DNA from: Alteromonas confluentis
Lineage (GTDB): Bacteria; Pseudomonadota; Gammaproteobacteria; Enterobacterales; Alteromonadaceae
Assembly: GCF_001757105.1 (NCBI RefSeq)
Contig: NZ_MDHN01000031.1
Location: 1 to 45,507, forward strand
Direction of reading: 5' to 3'
DNA: 45,507 nucleotides
Positions 32,640-39,709 of the stretch are shown here, in pieces (position 1 is the stretch's first letter; every line of letters starts with the position of its first letter). The notes beneath the pieces were generated by a model. It did not search any database and was not told where the DNA came from. It worked only from the letters and a program-made list of their open reading frames with translations. The translations under genes and the position numbers were made by a program.

Positions 32640-33370
32640 ACTATCTGAATGAACAACGAAGAAACGCGCTGGCCGCGGAGTATGTGCTTGGCACACTGCG
32701 TGGTAAGGCCAGAGCTCGCTATCAGAAATTGATGATGCAGTATCAACTGATTGCTGAAACCACCGCACTATGGGAGCAGTACCTGGGCGGGCTGAATCAA
32801 CGTGTTCCCCCCGTGAAGCCCCCTCCCCGCGTATGGGAAGCAATTTGTGCGCAAATCGACCCTGCATCGGTAACTGAAAGCGCCAATTCGCCCTCTTCAT
32901 CAGACGGCACCTCTGACGACAATATTGTTGCCTTTGAACGTAAGCGAAGAAAACAGTCGCGACTGTTCTCTGGTGTAGCCGCTGCTGCCGCACTCATGAT
33001 GGCCGTATTACTGGTTACGCTAAGTGAACCTGTTGTTGCTCCCATCGAGCGGGTCGCTATTTTTAGCGATACCGACAATCAACCCTTGTGGATTATTGAA
33101 ATCTCCGGGGATTCGTTAAACGTGAGAGTAACCGACGCCCTTGCGGCGGTATCAGACAAAGACTACCAATTATGGATGGCCCCAGCCGACGGCGGCGCCC
33201 CCATATCACTTGGTCTGCTGCCTAAAAACGGGGATATTACCCGCATTCCTCCCGAGATGTTGTTAGACAAAAACGTCACCGTATTAGCTGTCAGTTTGGA
33301 ACCTTTAGGCGGTTCGCCCAATGGTTCACCAACCGATGTGCTGTATCACACCAATATTTTCTCTGTGTAG
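32636..33370 (+). CDS. RskA-like membrane anti-sigma factor
   Basis: The 244-residue protein has an N-terminal cytoplasmic sigma-binding part (about 1-105), one membrane helix (about 111-129, FSGVAAAAALMMAVLLVTL) and an extracytoplasmic RskA domain (about 135-244; LWIIEISGDSLNVRV...YQLWMAPADGGAPISLGLLPKNG...VLAVSLEPLGGSPNGSPT). I start it at MNYLNEQRR (32636), whose ATG overlaps the sigma stop; the open frame upstream is only the sigma gene read in another frame. Release of the sigma factor probably needs cleavage on the outer side, by an unknown signal. Confidence 0.92.
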   Translation: MNYLNEQRRNALAAEYVLGTLRGKARARYQKLMMQYQLIAETTALWEQYLGGLNQRVPPVKPPPRVWEAICAQIDPASVTESANSPSSSDGTSDDNIVAFERKRRKQSRLFSGVAAAAALMMAVLLVTLSEPVVAPIERVAIFSDTDNQPLWIIEISGDSLNVRVTDALAAVSDKDYQLWMAPADGGAPISLGLLPKNGDITRIPPEMLLDKNVTVLAVSLEPLGGSPNGSPTDVLYHTNIFSV

Positions 33371-33388
33371 CGTTTGTGCTAGTTAGCC

Positions 33389-33429
33389 ACCCGCGTAACG
33401 CCTGTTAATCAGGCTTTGCGCGGGTTTTC
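33389..33429 (+). terminator. Terminator after the anti-sigma gene
   Basis: ACCCGCG (33389-33395) pairs with CGCGGGT (33419-33425), with an inner CCTG/CAGG hairpin, followed by a short T run. It separates the sigma operon from the lipoprotein gene, which therefore needs its own promoter. Confidence 0.75.
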
Positions 33430-33494
33430 TCACACCCTCTCATTTACACTGCTAAATTTCTAAAAAATAAAAATTTAAAAATATTTATATTTTT

Positions 33495-33524
33495 TGCATC
33501 CAGTTAGATCTGTCAGTCGTTTGG
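33495..33524 (+). promoter_or_regulatory. Candidate ECF-type promoter of the lipoprotein gene
   Basis: TGCATCC (33495-33501), 16 bp, CGTTTGG (33518-33524), identical in both boxes and in spacing to the element before the sigma gene, while the 16-bp spacers differ. An A/T-only-like tract at 33463-33494 directly upstream could act as an UP element. Confidence 0.7.
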
Positions 33525-33589
33525 CTTCATGTACGGACGCAGAAAAGCAGGCGCGTCTTCAAATATGCATGTCACAAATGGAGACAACA

Positions 33590-35650
33590 ATGCTGAATAC
33601 ACAGACGAAAAACGCACCATTTAAATATTCTCTTTTAGCCAGTTTACTCGCCGTTTCACTTGCGGGCTGTAGCGGCAGCGATGGCGATGATGGAATGGAC
33701 GGTATGGATGGCTCTGACGGTCAGGACGGCACGCCAGCACTTACCACAGGCACTTTTATCCGCGCAAATAACGGCGATGACAATCGCGGCACTGTAGATT
33801 GGATCAATCAGGATGGTGAAACACTGAGCAGTTTTGAAACCGGCGCAAACGAAGGTGTTGTGCTGTCGAGTTCAGGCACGCTTTATCAGGCTGGAGACAG
33901 CGGCGAGCCCATGCTTGGCGCTTTCTGTCGGATTGCCGGCCGCGAAGATGGCATGATGATGTCATCTATCGATTCTCAAATTATGGGCGCGAATACCGGT
34001 CTGACAAATCCAAAAGGGATTGCCCTGGCTGATGACAGCGGCATGATTTATGTGGCCGACTTCAATGCTATGCGTATCGCCGTTTTTGGTAGCGCGGCCG
34101 CAGGCGACGTAATGCCCGTGGCAGAAATTATGCTGCCCGCTCAACCGTGGGACGTCGCCGTTGATGAAGCTGCCGACCGCATGTATGTCGCTCTGACCGA
34201 CGGTACTATCGCAGTGTATGACAATGTAATGGGTTCTGATTTTGCACCATCAGTCATGCGCATTATTGTGCCTTCAGATGCCAATGGCGACCAAATCTCA
34301 ATAAACAGCCACGGCATAGTGTACGACGCCGATTCCGACCGTTTAGTAGTCTCCGATGTGGGTGATGCAAGCGTTGCCGATGACGGACAGATTTTTGTTA
34401 TTAACGATGCCTCAACGGCAGATGGCGCGGTAGAGCCTGCACGCACCATCGCAGGCCCTTCTACCATGCTGGGTAACCCCGTTGATATTATCCTTTCTGG
34501 CACTACTCTTCGGGTGGCAGAAAAGTCTAATGATGCGATTTTAGTTTATACCGAAATATTTAGCGGCGAGAGTGGCGACATCGCGCCTACACTTTCAACG
34601 GCATCAGTAAAACCTGAATCCCTGGTAGAGATGAAAGCGATGCCTGACATGATGGACTTCTCTGATCAGGCACTGGCAGACAGCACCATTGGCGGCATTA
34701 GTGTAAGCAGCAACCCGGCCACCGAAGGCGACAGCACCGGTATGATTGCACAGTTCGATGCCCCGCTGGGCAGTCAAACGGCCATGTTTGATACCAGCAT
34801 GAGTATTGAAAGCGTAGCGTATTCGGTAAACGGCGATGGCTTTGTTACTTATGACGATACCGACACGGCAATGGGCGGATTATTGGTAGTGAACCGTTTA
34901 GCTTCCATGCGTGATGACGGCATGTTCAGTTTGTCGCAAGACCGTGAAATCATGGGCGATATGACCGGCCTGGTTGCACCTAAAGGCCTGGATGTAAACA
35001 GTGAGCACAATTTAGTGTTTGTCGCCGATTTTAATGAAACAACGCCAGCCGTTCGCGTGTTCTCAGGTTGTGCTGCAGGCAACGTAATGCCACTTATGAC
35101 CCTAACCGCCTCTGACGGCGCCCGCCCATGGGATGTAGACTACGACGCCGAAACAGACCGCGCCTTCTTAGCCTTAACCAACGGAACCGTGGCGGTATTT
35201 GACGAAGTGACACGCAAGCTAATGAGCGGCACCAGCGAAATTGTTGGCGAAGACCGTTTAATCGTACCGGCAATGAACGACACTGCCATCGCGGCCCCCA
35301 CTAACATACACGGTATTGATTACGATGCCGAAAGTGATGCTCTGGTACTTTCCGATGTGGGCAGTGCCGACAGTGCAACTGACGGTAAACTGTATGTCTT
35401 GCCCGATGCGGGTATGGCAGAGGGAATCACCAACATGACGGTGAACATTGCAGGCCCAATGAGTATGCTGGGTAACCCGGTAGACATCATGGTAAGCAAC
35501 GGTAACGTGTATGTAGCCGAGAAATCCAATGGCATGATCTTGCGCTTTGACGACATCATGAATGCCGCTAGTGGCGATGTAATGCCCGATTACAGCGTAA
35601 CTTTCACCGCACCAGAATCGGTAGCCGTGCTGCCTGCTTATTTGTGGTAA
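33590..35650 (+). CDS. Large surface lipoprotein with duplicated propeller-like domain
   Basis: The 686-residue precursor begins MLNTQTKNAPFKYSLLASLLAVSLAGCSG, a lipoprotein signal with lipobox LAGC. A Gly/Asp-rich linker of about 20 residues (GSDGDDGMDGMDG...) follows. The rest is two homologous halves of about 300 residues, with matching segments such as TNPKGIALADDSGMIYVADF / VAPKGLDVNSEHNLVFVADF and STMLGNPVDIILSG / MSMLGNPVDIMVSN, each with strand repeats like a beta-propeller (NHL/YncE-like). Function unknown. The start at 33590 has GGAG before it; codons upstream in frame are leader. It is the probable target of the adjacent ECF sigma factor. Confidence 0.85.
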   Translation: MLNTQTKNAPFKYSLLASLLAVSLAGCSGSDGDDGMDGMDGSDGQDGTPALTTGTFIRANNGDDNRGTVDWINQDGETLSSFETGANEGVVLSSSGTLYQAGDSGEPMLGAFCRIAGREDGMMMSSIDSQIMGANTGLTNPKGIALADDSGMIYVADFNAMRIAVFGSAAAGDVMPVAEIMLPAQPWDVAVDEAADRMYVALTDGTIAVYDNVMGSDFAPSVMRIIVPSDANGDQISINSHGIVYDADSDRLVVSDVGDASVADDGQIFVINDASTADGAVEPARTIAGPSTMLGNPVDIILSGTTLRVAEKSNDAILVYTEIFSGESGDIAPTLSTASVKPESLVEMKAMPDMMDFSDQALADSTIGGISVSSNPATEGDSTGMIAQFDAPLGSQTAMFDTSMSIESVAYSVNGDGFVTYDDTDTAMGGLLVVNRLASMRDDGMFSLSQDREIMGDMTGLVAPKGLDVNSEHNLVFVADFNETTPAVRVFSGCAAGNVMPLMTLTASDGARPWDVDYDAETDRAFLALTNGTVAVFDEVTRKLMSGTSEIVGEDRLIVPAMNDTAIAAPTNIHGIDYDAESDALVLSDVGSADSATDGKLYVLPDAGMAEGITNMTVNIAGPMSMLGNPVDIMVSNGNVYVAEKSNGMILRFDDIMNAASGDVMPDYSVTFTAPESVAVLPAYLW

Positions 35651-35674
35651 CAACGCCGCAGTAAATCAAAACTC

Positions 35675-35698
35675 AGACCGGCAAAATGCCGGTCTTTT
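35675..35698 (+). terminator. Terminator of the lipoprotein gene
   Basis: AGACCGGC (35675-35682) pairs perfectly with GCCGGTCT (35688-35695) around AAAAT, followed by TTT. Confidence 0.88.
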
Positions 35699-35785
35699 AC
35701 CTATCGTAAACTTTTTGAGCAAACAGACGTACAAAAGGTGAAATAATTTGTGGCGTACACTTGAATAAGTTAGACTCCACCCAAT

Positions 35786-35818
35786 ATTCAATAACATGTT
35801 GTTTCAAGGTTATTGAAT
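35786..35818. promoter_or_regulatory. Inverted repeat just upstream of ssrA
   Basis: ATTCAATAAC (35786-35795) and GTTATTGAAT (35809-35818) form perfect 10-bp arms with a 13-bp spacer, ending 22 bp before the tmRNA 5' end, where the ssrA promoter should be. It could be an operator or part of the promoter; I cannot decide. Confidence 0.4.
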
Positions 35819-35840
35819 AACCTGGAAACAGGCGATCGCC

Positions 35841-36198
35841 GGGGCTGATTAGGATTCGACAGGATCTAGGAAGCTGGAGGTGCATGCAGAGGAGCGGTTT
35901 GCCTCTTAAAAAGCCGCATTTAAATAGTCGCAAACGACGAAAACTACGCACTAGCCGCTTAATAACCGGCATAGGCCCTTCCACCTAAGCTCTGTCTGCT
36001 AGCCAGGATTTTGGAAGGTCATATAAGTAGACTAGCGAGGGAAACTCTCCTGAGGTTGAACCGCGAAATAGTATCAGGACAGCTACCAGGAACCCTGTTT
36101 GTCGGGGTCTAAAGTAGTTAAATAAAAGACAAACTAAGCATGTAGTACCAAAGGTAGACATTTTCTGGACGCGGGTTCAAATCCCGCCAGCTCCACCA
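35841..36198 (+). ncRNA. ssrA: tmRNA (transfer-messenger RNA)
   Basis: tmRNA rescues stalled ribosomes together with SmpB and adds a degradation tag. The 358-nt gene begins GGGGCTGATTAGGATTCGAC, pairs as a 7-bp acceptor stem with its 3' end, has the T-arm GCGGGTTCAAATCCCGC and ends in an encoded CCA (36196-36198). The resume codon GCA is at 35930 and the tag reads ANDENYALAA with stop TAA at 35960-35962. The gene is intact although an element is integrated at its 3' end, because the element's att site restores the end. Confidence 0.97.
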
Positions 36199-36200
36199 AT
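36175..36200 (+). repeat. attL: 26-bp core inside the ssrA 3' end
   Basis: The 26 bp from GTTCAAATCC to CTCCACCAAT recur exactly at 42305-42330. They cover the T-loop side and acceptor end of tmRNA, a standard target of tyrosine integrases. The bases just outside differ on both sides, which fixes the core length. Confidence 0.93.
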
Positions 36201-36206
36201 ACCAGA

Positions 36207-36232
36207 AGCGGTCTAGAACACTCTAGACCGCT
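36207..36232. other. Perfect 11-bp hairpin right after attL
   Basis: AGCGGTCTAGA (36207-36217) and TCTAGACCGCT (36222-36232) pair around ACAC, 8 nt after the tmRNA CCA. No T run follows. It stands at the same distance from the att core as the terminator at 42340 stands from attR and may replace that terminator or protect or process the tmRNA 3' end. It could instead be a recombinase accessory site. Confidence 0.6.
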
Positions 36233-36314
36233 CTATCCCCCTAAATACGCTGGCTCCAGCGAGTCTCATCAAAATCATCATGCGTTCTCGAATGGTCTAA
36301 ATAGGGCTACAGAG

Positions 36315-36356
36315 TGTCGCGAATCTGTACTTCCATGTCGCCAATCTGTCACTTCG
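36315..36356 (+). repeat. Two tandem 21-bp repeats near the left end of the element
   Basis: TGTCGCGAATCTGT (36315-36328) and TGTCGCCAATCTGT (36336-36349) differ at one base and repeat with a 21-bp period, two helical turns. This suits a protein binding two sites on one face, such as integrase arm sites, excisionase or replication factors. Confidence 0.55.
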
Positions 36357-36365
36357 CCCGAAGAA

Positions 36366-38006
36366 TTGACGCGCGGAATAGGTACACGGGAATGCCACCT
36401 GTTCCGAAAACGCATCTTCGATAAGATGCCGCCTATCGCCTACAATGTAGCGCACAAATACATCAAGATTAGTGAACAATTCAGCTACGTTGAAGCCAAC
36501 CGTTTTCTATCCCAATTGGATAAAGAATTGGAAGTGGCTGATCTCAATCTTTCCAAAGATATCGCCGAACTAAAAAACTTTGCCAAACACAAAGCCGCAG
36601 AATGTATGCGGGATACCGCGCACATGTCGACTGACGTTGCCTTTCAGTTCTGCATCAGCAAATTCAGCCGCTATGGTTTTACCATCCCCGATGATATGTC
36701 GCAGACTGAAGCCCTTTCTCTGCTTCGCTCCGACAAGTTCTGGTTTAAGAAGCTGAAAACACTTGCCACACAAAAGATGGAAGAAGTCCGTCGACAGTTA
36801 GATTTAGTGAATCAGGCGAAAAGCACCTATTGCAGTCAAGACAGGCTACGCCAGCACCAATGGGAAAAAGAACAAGCCCATGCGTTTATGGAAAATAAGT
36901 GGTTCTGTAGTGCAGATGGTGAATTCATTTCAATGCTGGATGCATACAACGCCAATGTCTCCAACCCGAAGATCAGGCGCGCAGAACTCATGGTCAGGAT
37001 TAAAGGCACTGAGGAATTTTCAAAATTACAGGGCGATTGCGGCTGGTTCTACACCTTGACTACCCCCTCCAAGTTTCACTCCCACTACAAGTCAGGTAAA
37101 GCTAACCCGAAATATCAGAAGCTAACCGTCAAAGATGCCAGTGATTACTTAAATACCCAGTGGCAGAAAGCACGGGCGCAGTTCGACAGAGAAGATATCA
37201 ATGTGTATGGCCTTCGAGTCGTTGAACCCCACCATGATGGCACACCTCACTGGCACTTAATGCTGTTCATGCCACCGGACAAAGCTTCACGGGTAACTGA
37301 AATCTTGCGTCATTATGCAATGGAGCATGACGGTGATGAATCTGGCGCAAAAGAAAGCCGCTTCAAAGCTGAAGAAATCCGCGAGGAAAAAGGTTCAGCA
37401 CAAGACTATATTGCCAAATACATCTGCAAAAACATCGACGGTGAATATCTCGATACGGACAAGTACGGCAATGATGCAAAAGTTGCCGCATCGAGAATCA
37501 CGGCTTGGGCTTCACTCTTCAAAATCAGACAATTTCAGTTCTTCGGCCTGCCCTCTGTTTCGCTCTGGCGGCAGCTTCGCAAAGTCGACGGTTCAATTAA
37601 AGATTTTGAGTTAGACCAGCTTAGGCAGGCTGCGGATTCATCTGATTGGCTGGCCTACTTACTAATGATGGGCGGCACCAATAAGCGCAAGGTAGAACGC
37701 CCCTTCGCTCTCGAATATGAAAAGCAGGTGAAAGCCATGTTTGAAGATATTTCTCCCGACCTGCTTTCAAAACATGCTTATAACAGCAAACCCAAAACCA
37801 TCCTTTCTATATCGGCCAGACACCCGCTAGCGGATAAAGGCTGGTTGCTTTTATCGTCACCCGCAGAACAAGTCGGCAACGCGCCCGTCCCACGGGACGG
37901 ACGCGAGGTCGACGCAGGCTCTGGGGGTCACCGAAAGCGATTGGGAGGGGACCCGCCTTGGCGGGGAGGGTTCCCAATAGCTGTAGGTAATCTTGGACTT
38001 GTGTAA
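36366..38006 (+). CDS. P2 A-protein-like replication endonuclease (HUH, phage GPA family)
   Basis: The protein should nick an origin and start rolling-circle replication of the excised element. It closely follows the phage P2 A protein as I remember it: NPKIRRAELM, then YGLRVVEPHHDGTPHWHLMLF with the HUH pair His295/His297, then DYIAKYICKNIDG with twin tyrosines 348 and 352 spaced as in P2 (450/454), and ITAWASLFKIRQFQFFGLP. It lacks about 60 N-terminal and 200 C-terminal residues of P2 A. The start is unsure: TTG at 36366, or ATG at 36426 (MPPIAYNVAH). The last 40 codons lie in GC-rich palindromes and give a Gly/Arg/Pro tail unlike the family. Confidence 0.92.
   Translation: MTRGIGTRECHLFRKRIFDKMPPIAYNVAHKYIKISEQFSYVEANRFLSQLDKELEVADLNLSKDIAELKNFAKHKAAECMRDTAHMSTDVAFQFCISKFSRYGFTIPDDMSQTEALSLLRSDKFWFKKLKTLATQKMEEVRRQLDLVNQAKSTYCSQDRLRQHQWEKEQAHAFMENKWFCSADGEFISMLDAYNANVSNPKIRRAELMVRIKGTEEFSKLQGDCGWFYTLTTPSKFHSHYKSGKANPKYQKLTVKDASDYLNTQWQKARAQFDREDINVYGLRVVEPHHDGTPHWHLMLFMPPDKASRVTEILRHYAMEHDGDESGAKESRFKAEEIREEKGSAQDYIAKYICKNIDGEYLDTDKYGNDAKVAASRITAWASLFKIRQFQFFGLPSVSLWRQLRKVDGSIKDFELDQLRQAADSSDWLAYLLMMGGTNKRKVERPFALEYEKQVKAMFEDISPDLLSKHAYNSKPKTILSISARHPLADKGWLLLSSPAEQVGNAPVPRDGREVDAGSGGHRKRLGGDPPWRGGFPIAVGNLGLV
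37881..37977. other. GC-rich double palindrome in the 3' end of the rep gene, origin candidate
   Basis: Two structures stand 36 bp apart. The first pairs CCGTCCC (37885-37891) with GGGACGG (37894-37900), extended by GCG/CGC outside. The second has an inner CCCGCC (37952-37957) with GGCGGG (37960-37965) and an outer TTGGGA (37941-37946) with TCCCAA (37972-37977). They are far more GC-rich than the rest of the element. P2 has its nick site inside its A gene, so a nicking origin here is plausible; a packaging site is another option. Confidence 0.5.
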
Positions 38007-38041
38007 ATAACTGTACTGAACATCTAATAAAGAGAAAAACA

Positions 38042-38455
38042 ATGAACGAACCACTTAGCATTCCATGTAACTGCGGCAGCGGATTACCTCTCAAAGATTG
38101 CTGTTTATTCACAAATCGCAGACCTGAACCAAATGACGTTCTCGGAGAACCGGACTATACCGGTGTGACCATTTATTACGGGTTCAAAAGGAAGTACCTC
38201 AAAGCATCCCCTTTTAATCTGGATTTTGACCGGCAGTCTTGTTGTCAGGTTCTACAAGCGAATATGTATCTGGCAAACCTTCATAACCAGATGTTGCAGT
38301 TCAGAATGTTGAAGCCTGGCGATTGGTTTGTGATGGGGCGGCAATATGGTCAGATGAAATTCAGTTTCAAATATTCATCCGCTGAAGATGCCATGTCAGT
38401 AGCAAAAGAGAAGTTTGCTGCTGAGCGCTTCTTACAACCTCCTGAATTTATCTAA
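38042..38455 (+). CDS. Small SEC-C zinc-motif protein
   Basis: A 137-residue protein. The N terminus IPCNCGSGLPLKDCCLF has the SEC-C zinc pattern C-x-C-x8-C-C (Cys9, 11, 20, 21), known from the end of SecA and from many accessory proteins, where it serves protein binding. The remainder (about 40-137) is unrecognised, with no membrane segment. It follows the rep gene by 35 bp and is probably in one operon with it. It may adapt the element to a host or phage protein; this is open. Confidence 0.75.
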   Translation: MNEPLSIPCNCGSGLPLKDCCLFTNRRPEPNDVLGEPDYTGVTIYYGFKRKYLKASPFNLDFDRQSCCQVLQANMYLANLHNQMLQFRMLKPGDWFVMGRQYGQMKFSFKYSSAEDAMSVAKEKFAAERFLQPPEFI

Positions 38456-38481
38456 TCAACGGCTCTTTAAAAACTGGTAGC

Positions 38482-38519
38482 AAAGGGCTTCCTTAACCTC
38501 TGAGGAAGCGTCCTTTTTT
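38482..38519 (+). terminator. Terminator between the SEC-C gene and the converging membrane protein gene
   Basis: AAAGG-GCTTCCT (38482-38493) pairs with AGGAAGC (38503-38509) and, after a GT bulge, CCTTT, followed by six T. It faces the plus-strand rep/SEC-C transcript. Confidence 0.8.
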
Positions 38520-39455
38520 CACTACATGGTCAAACGTGTATACATGTTCACTGGGTGCTATTGCACACTTGCCAACATATCTACCGTGAAACTCCCTGCT
38601 CTTTTCGATGATAATTTTATCACCGCAAAGGGGGCATTTTGCTTCATAAGTTACAGCAAGTATTTTCAGGTTCTGCTTTTCATTAACGGTATCCCTTGCA
38701 AGCGTAAAAAGGCTGTTAGCTTGTTTCAGCGGCACCATGAATGAAGGGATTTGTGTTAAACCTTTAGTGCTGAGTTCGCTTAACCGCATCATCAGATAAC
38801 CAGCTATAGCAGCAATGCTAAAAGTAATTATCGCCATAGCAGTCGAAACTGAACCGGAAAAAACTTTCGAAAGCGAGTACACGCCCATCCAGCTCAAAAG
38901 TACACCGATTGCCACAACACAGAAGACTCGCCAGACAGTGACCTTAATTTCCATGAGCGGTTTAACCCACCAATAAGGTTTAGGCAGCTTCGTTGCCACA
39001 TACTCTATCGAATTATTACTTTGTTCATTCGTCGACTCGTCTACTTGTCGACATGTTATCAAGTAGAATTGTGTACGCTTTCCCCCTGTCGATGCATCGA
39101 CTGTGAGGAATAATGGCTGACAGTTTTCGGACACCAAAAAATTATTAAGTTCTGAGTTAGCAGATAGCTTGTCGTTTGAAATATCGTCCAGATATTTCCT
39201 GACCGTTCTGGATGCCTTATCGGTATCGCCCTCCCCCCAGACAGCGGCATAAATATCAGCGTAATAGAAGTAAATATCCCTCACCGATACTTCATCATTG
39301 ATGAGTTCAAGAGACTTGATGACTATCGCATGAAGCACCTCCTCGGCTTTTCCCTGCTGGTTTAGCTTCTCATTCAAAAACTTATCAGCTAATTGCAGAG
39401 ATTCTTTAAGTTCTTGAATATCCTGACTAATCACTTCCTTTGCTACCCGTAACAT
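38493..39455 (-). CDS. Unrecognised membrane protein with N-terminal helical domain and C-terminal zinc ribbon
   Basis: I do not recognise this 320-residue protein. Residues 8-35 look coiled-coil, 35-135 could be a winged helix or similar small domain, two membrane helices follow (about 172-192 and 203-220), and the C terminus has CPLCG then a later Cys and His in YVGKCAIAPSEHVYTF, a zinc-ribbon pattern. The open frame extends to 39536, but that start is TTG and overlaps the xis gene; ATG at 39455 is preferred. It is divergent from xis-int, the position of a repressor in many small elements. It may sense something at the membrane. Confidence 0.7.
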   Translation of the reverse strand: MLRVAKEVISQDIQELKESLQLADKFLNEKLNQQGKAEEVLHAIVIKSLELINDEVSVRDIYFYYADIYAAVWGEGDTDKASRTVRKYLDDISNDKLSANSELNNFLVSENCQPLFLTVDASTGGKRTQFYLITCRQVDESTNEQSNNSIEYVATKLPKPYWWVKPLMEIKVTVWRVFCVVAIGVLLSWMGVYSLSKVFSGSVSTAMAIITFSIAAIAGYLMMRLSELSTKGLTQIPSFMVPLKQANSLFTLARDTVNEKQNLKILAVTYEAKCPLCGDKIIIEKSREFHGRYVGKCAIAPSEHVYTFDHVVKKGRFLRG

Positions 39456-39526
39456 ACCCGTATTGTGCCTGTTGTAGCAGACCTTTTCAGACCATGCTAG
39501 CCCCGTCTTAATACGGAGGTACACAA

Positions 39527-39709
39527 ATGAACACAATGGTGACTACTGAAAAGCTTTCTGAACTAACTGGCTACACGAAAGGCGCGATCCACATGAAGGT
39601 CAAGAAAGGCGTGTGGACACGAAACGAACATTATTTCAAAGCACCAGACGGCAAATTGATATTCGTTGTCGAGATGGTTTACCAATGGTTTAAGGAGAAC
39701 AGCAAGTGA
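39527..39709 (+). CDS. xis: Excisionase-like small HTH protein
   Basis: A 60-residue protein of the phage excisionase type: VTTEKLSELTGYTKGAIHMKVKKGVWTRNEHYFKAPDGKLIFVVEMVYQWF is a winged helix of the MerR/Xis kind. It would bend att DNA and direct the integrase towards excision. GGAGGT precedes the ATG, the best ribosome binding site of the element. Its stop overlaps the GTG start of int by 4 bp (GTGA), so the two are coupled. Confidence 0.88.
   Translation: MNTMVTTEKLSELTGYTKGAIHMKVKKGVWTRNEHYFKAPDGKLIFVVEMVYQWFKENSK

Noticed and set aside
33665..33740. Collagen-like domain in the lipoprotein
   Set aside because: The Gly/Asp run is only about 20 residues without a steady Gly-x-y period; it is better seen as a linker.
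34000..35600. CRISPR-like or tandem DNA repeat in the lipoprotein gene
   Set aside because: The repeats are protein-level duplications about 1 kb apart with diverged DNA, not short regular repeats with spacers. No CRISPR array is visible anywhere in the window.
35697..35984. 95-codon open frame on the minus strand
   Set aside because: It is antisense to the tmRNA gene and its upstream region; the RNA structure explains the sequence.
36175..36198. A separate tRNA gene ending in CCA before the element
   Set aside because: The T-arm and acceptor end belong to tmRNA; the 5' half and tag frame are present from 35841.
36366..38006. HUH transposase (IS91/IS200-like)
   Set aside because: The long stretches around HUH and the twin tyrosines follow the phage P2 A protein, not transposases, and no IS ends flank the gene.
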